A stretch of 7,085 nucleotides of DNA. It comes from Solirubrobacteraceae bacterium. GTDB taxonomy: Bacteria; Actinomycetota; Thermoleophilia; Solirubrobacterales; Solirubrobacteraceae. The notes under the pieces are model-generated. The model was given only the letters and a program-made list of their open reading frames with translations, was not told where the DNA came from and did not search any database. The stretch is from contig JAICUS010000315.1 in NCBI GenBank assembly GCA_025935735.1, positions 1 to 7,085 on the forward strand, read 5' to 3'. Positions 6,616-7,085 of the stretch are shown piece after piece (the stretch's first letter is position 1; each line of letters starts with the position of its first letter). Made by a program: the position numbers and the translations under genes.

Positions 6616-7085
6616 GCGCGCACGCGCATCACCACCACCATCACGCGCCGGCGGACGCCTCCGCCCGCCGGCTGGCCATCGCGCTGGCGCTGCTGCTGGG
6701 CCTGATGGCGCTCGAGGTGGTGGCCGGCCTGCTCGCGCAGTCGCTGGCGCTGCTCTCCGACGCGGCGCACATGCTCACCGACGCGGGGGCGCTCGCGCTC
6801 GCGCTGGTGGCGCTGCGGCTGGCCGCCCGGCCGGCGGAGGGCGCGATGACCTACGGCCTGCGGCGGATGGAGATCCTGTCGGCCCAGTTCAACGGCGCGA
6901 CCCTGCTCGTGCTGGGGCTGCTGATCGTCTACGAGGGCATCCGGCGGCTCGTCACGCCGCCGGACGTGGAGGGCGGCGTCGTGCTCGCCGTCGCGCTGGT
7001 GGGCGTGGCGGTGAACCTGGTCGCCACCTGGGTCCTGCACGGCGCGGACCGGCGCTCGCTGAACGTCGAGGGCGCCTTCCAGCAC
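6612..7085 (+). CDS. Cation diffusion facilitator, CzcD/ZnT-like metal exporter, N-terminal 158 residues, truncated by window edge
   Basis: An inner-membrane antiporter that should expel divalent metal, probably Zn2+ (also possibly Co2+ or Cd2+), in exchange for protons. The N-terminus is histidine-rich: H4 and H6-H11, a common cytoplasmic metal-binding tail in this family. Four hydrophobic segments are visible, about 21-41, 54-72, 93-110 and 121-142. SDAAHMLTDAGAL (49-61) gives the HxxxD metal-site half, H53 and D57, in TM2. YGLRRMEILSAQFNG (81-95) is the conserved loop leading into TM3, and NVEGAFQH (151-158) begins TM5 with H158, the first residue of the second expected HxxxD half. The TM2 HxxxD rather than DxxxD favours a zinc-type transporter over a YiiP-type one. 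TM6 and the cytoplasmic C-terminal domain are outside the window. GTG 6612 is the start because ATG 6604 is stopped after three codons and this start keeps the His tract; the weak AGGT at 6596-6599 is the only ribosome-site candidate. It is probably cotranscribed with the cyclase. Confidence 0.93.
   Translation, partial: MSAHAHHHHHHAPADASARRLAIALALLLGLMALEVVAGLLAQSLALLSDAAHMLTDAGALALALVALRLAARPAEGAMTYGLRRMEILSAQFNGATLLVLGLLIVYEGIRRLVTPPDVEGGVVLAVALVGVAVNLVATWVLHGADRRSLNVEGAFQH

Noticed and set aside
6627..6644. A CAT/CAC run that looks like an engineered hexahistidine tag
   Set aside because: It lies in frame at the N-terminus of a metal-transporter family that naturally carries His-rich tails, with native-looking flanks and no vector sequence, so I read it as natural.
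6234..7085. A minus-strand open frame across the end of the cyclase and the exporter
   Set aside because: It is antisense to two genes with clear family motifs and has a low-complexity Gln/Arg/Ser-rich translation.

Overview
The window is very GC-rich, with strong G/C preference at third codon positions in its coding frames. It looks like a chromosomal segment of a high-GC bacterium, most likely an actinomycete in the broad sense. A Thermoleophilia/Solirubrobacterales-type organism is my best guess, but it rests only on the general look of the regulator and glycosyltransferase. I see no mobile element, CRISPR array, tRNA or rRNA.

Layout, left to right. (1) Positions 1-3004, minus strand: the first 1001 codons of the large (alpha) subunit of glutamate synthase (gltB), running off the left edge. 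(2) Positions 3005-3170: a 166-bp spacer with the presumed gltB control region, a 15-bp dyad beside the glycosyltransferase stop and a smaller dyad nearer gltB. (3) Positions 3171-4511, minus strand: a complete GT4-family glycosyltransferase. (4) Positions 4512-4611: a 100-bp divergent intergenic region with two dyads and a 10-bp direct repeat. (5) Positions 4612-6597, plus strand: a 661-residue soluble diguanylate cyclase, read as V4R-like sensor, two GAF domains and GGDEF. (6) Positions 6612-7085, plus strand: the first 158 codons of a CzcD/ZnT-like cation diffusion facilitator with a histidine-rich N-terminus, cut by the right edge.

The minus-strand pair (glycosyltransferase, then gltB) is codirectional but separated by 166 bp, so gltB probably has its own promoter. 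gltB is a housekeeping nitrogen-assimilation gene with no evident link to the rest. The plus-strand pair (diguanylate cyclase, then metal exporter) is separated by only 14 nt and is probably cotranscribed.

The most interesting point is this second pair. The sensor domain of the cyclase carries a Cys/His pattern (C149, H172, C175, C183) whose spacing matches the zinc site I recall from V4R-containing phenol sensors, and the next gene is probably a zinc-type exporter. A signalling link between metal status and cyclic di-GMP is a testable inference, not something the sequence proves. I found no wholly new system. Most long alternative reading frames here are high-GC shadows of the four genes.
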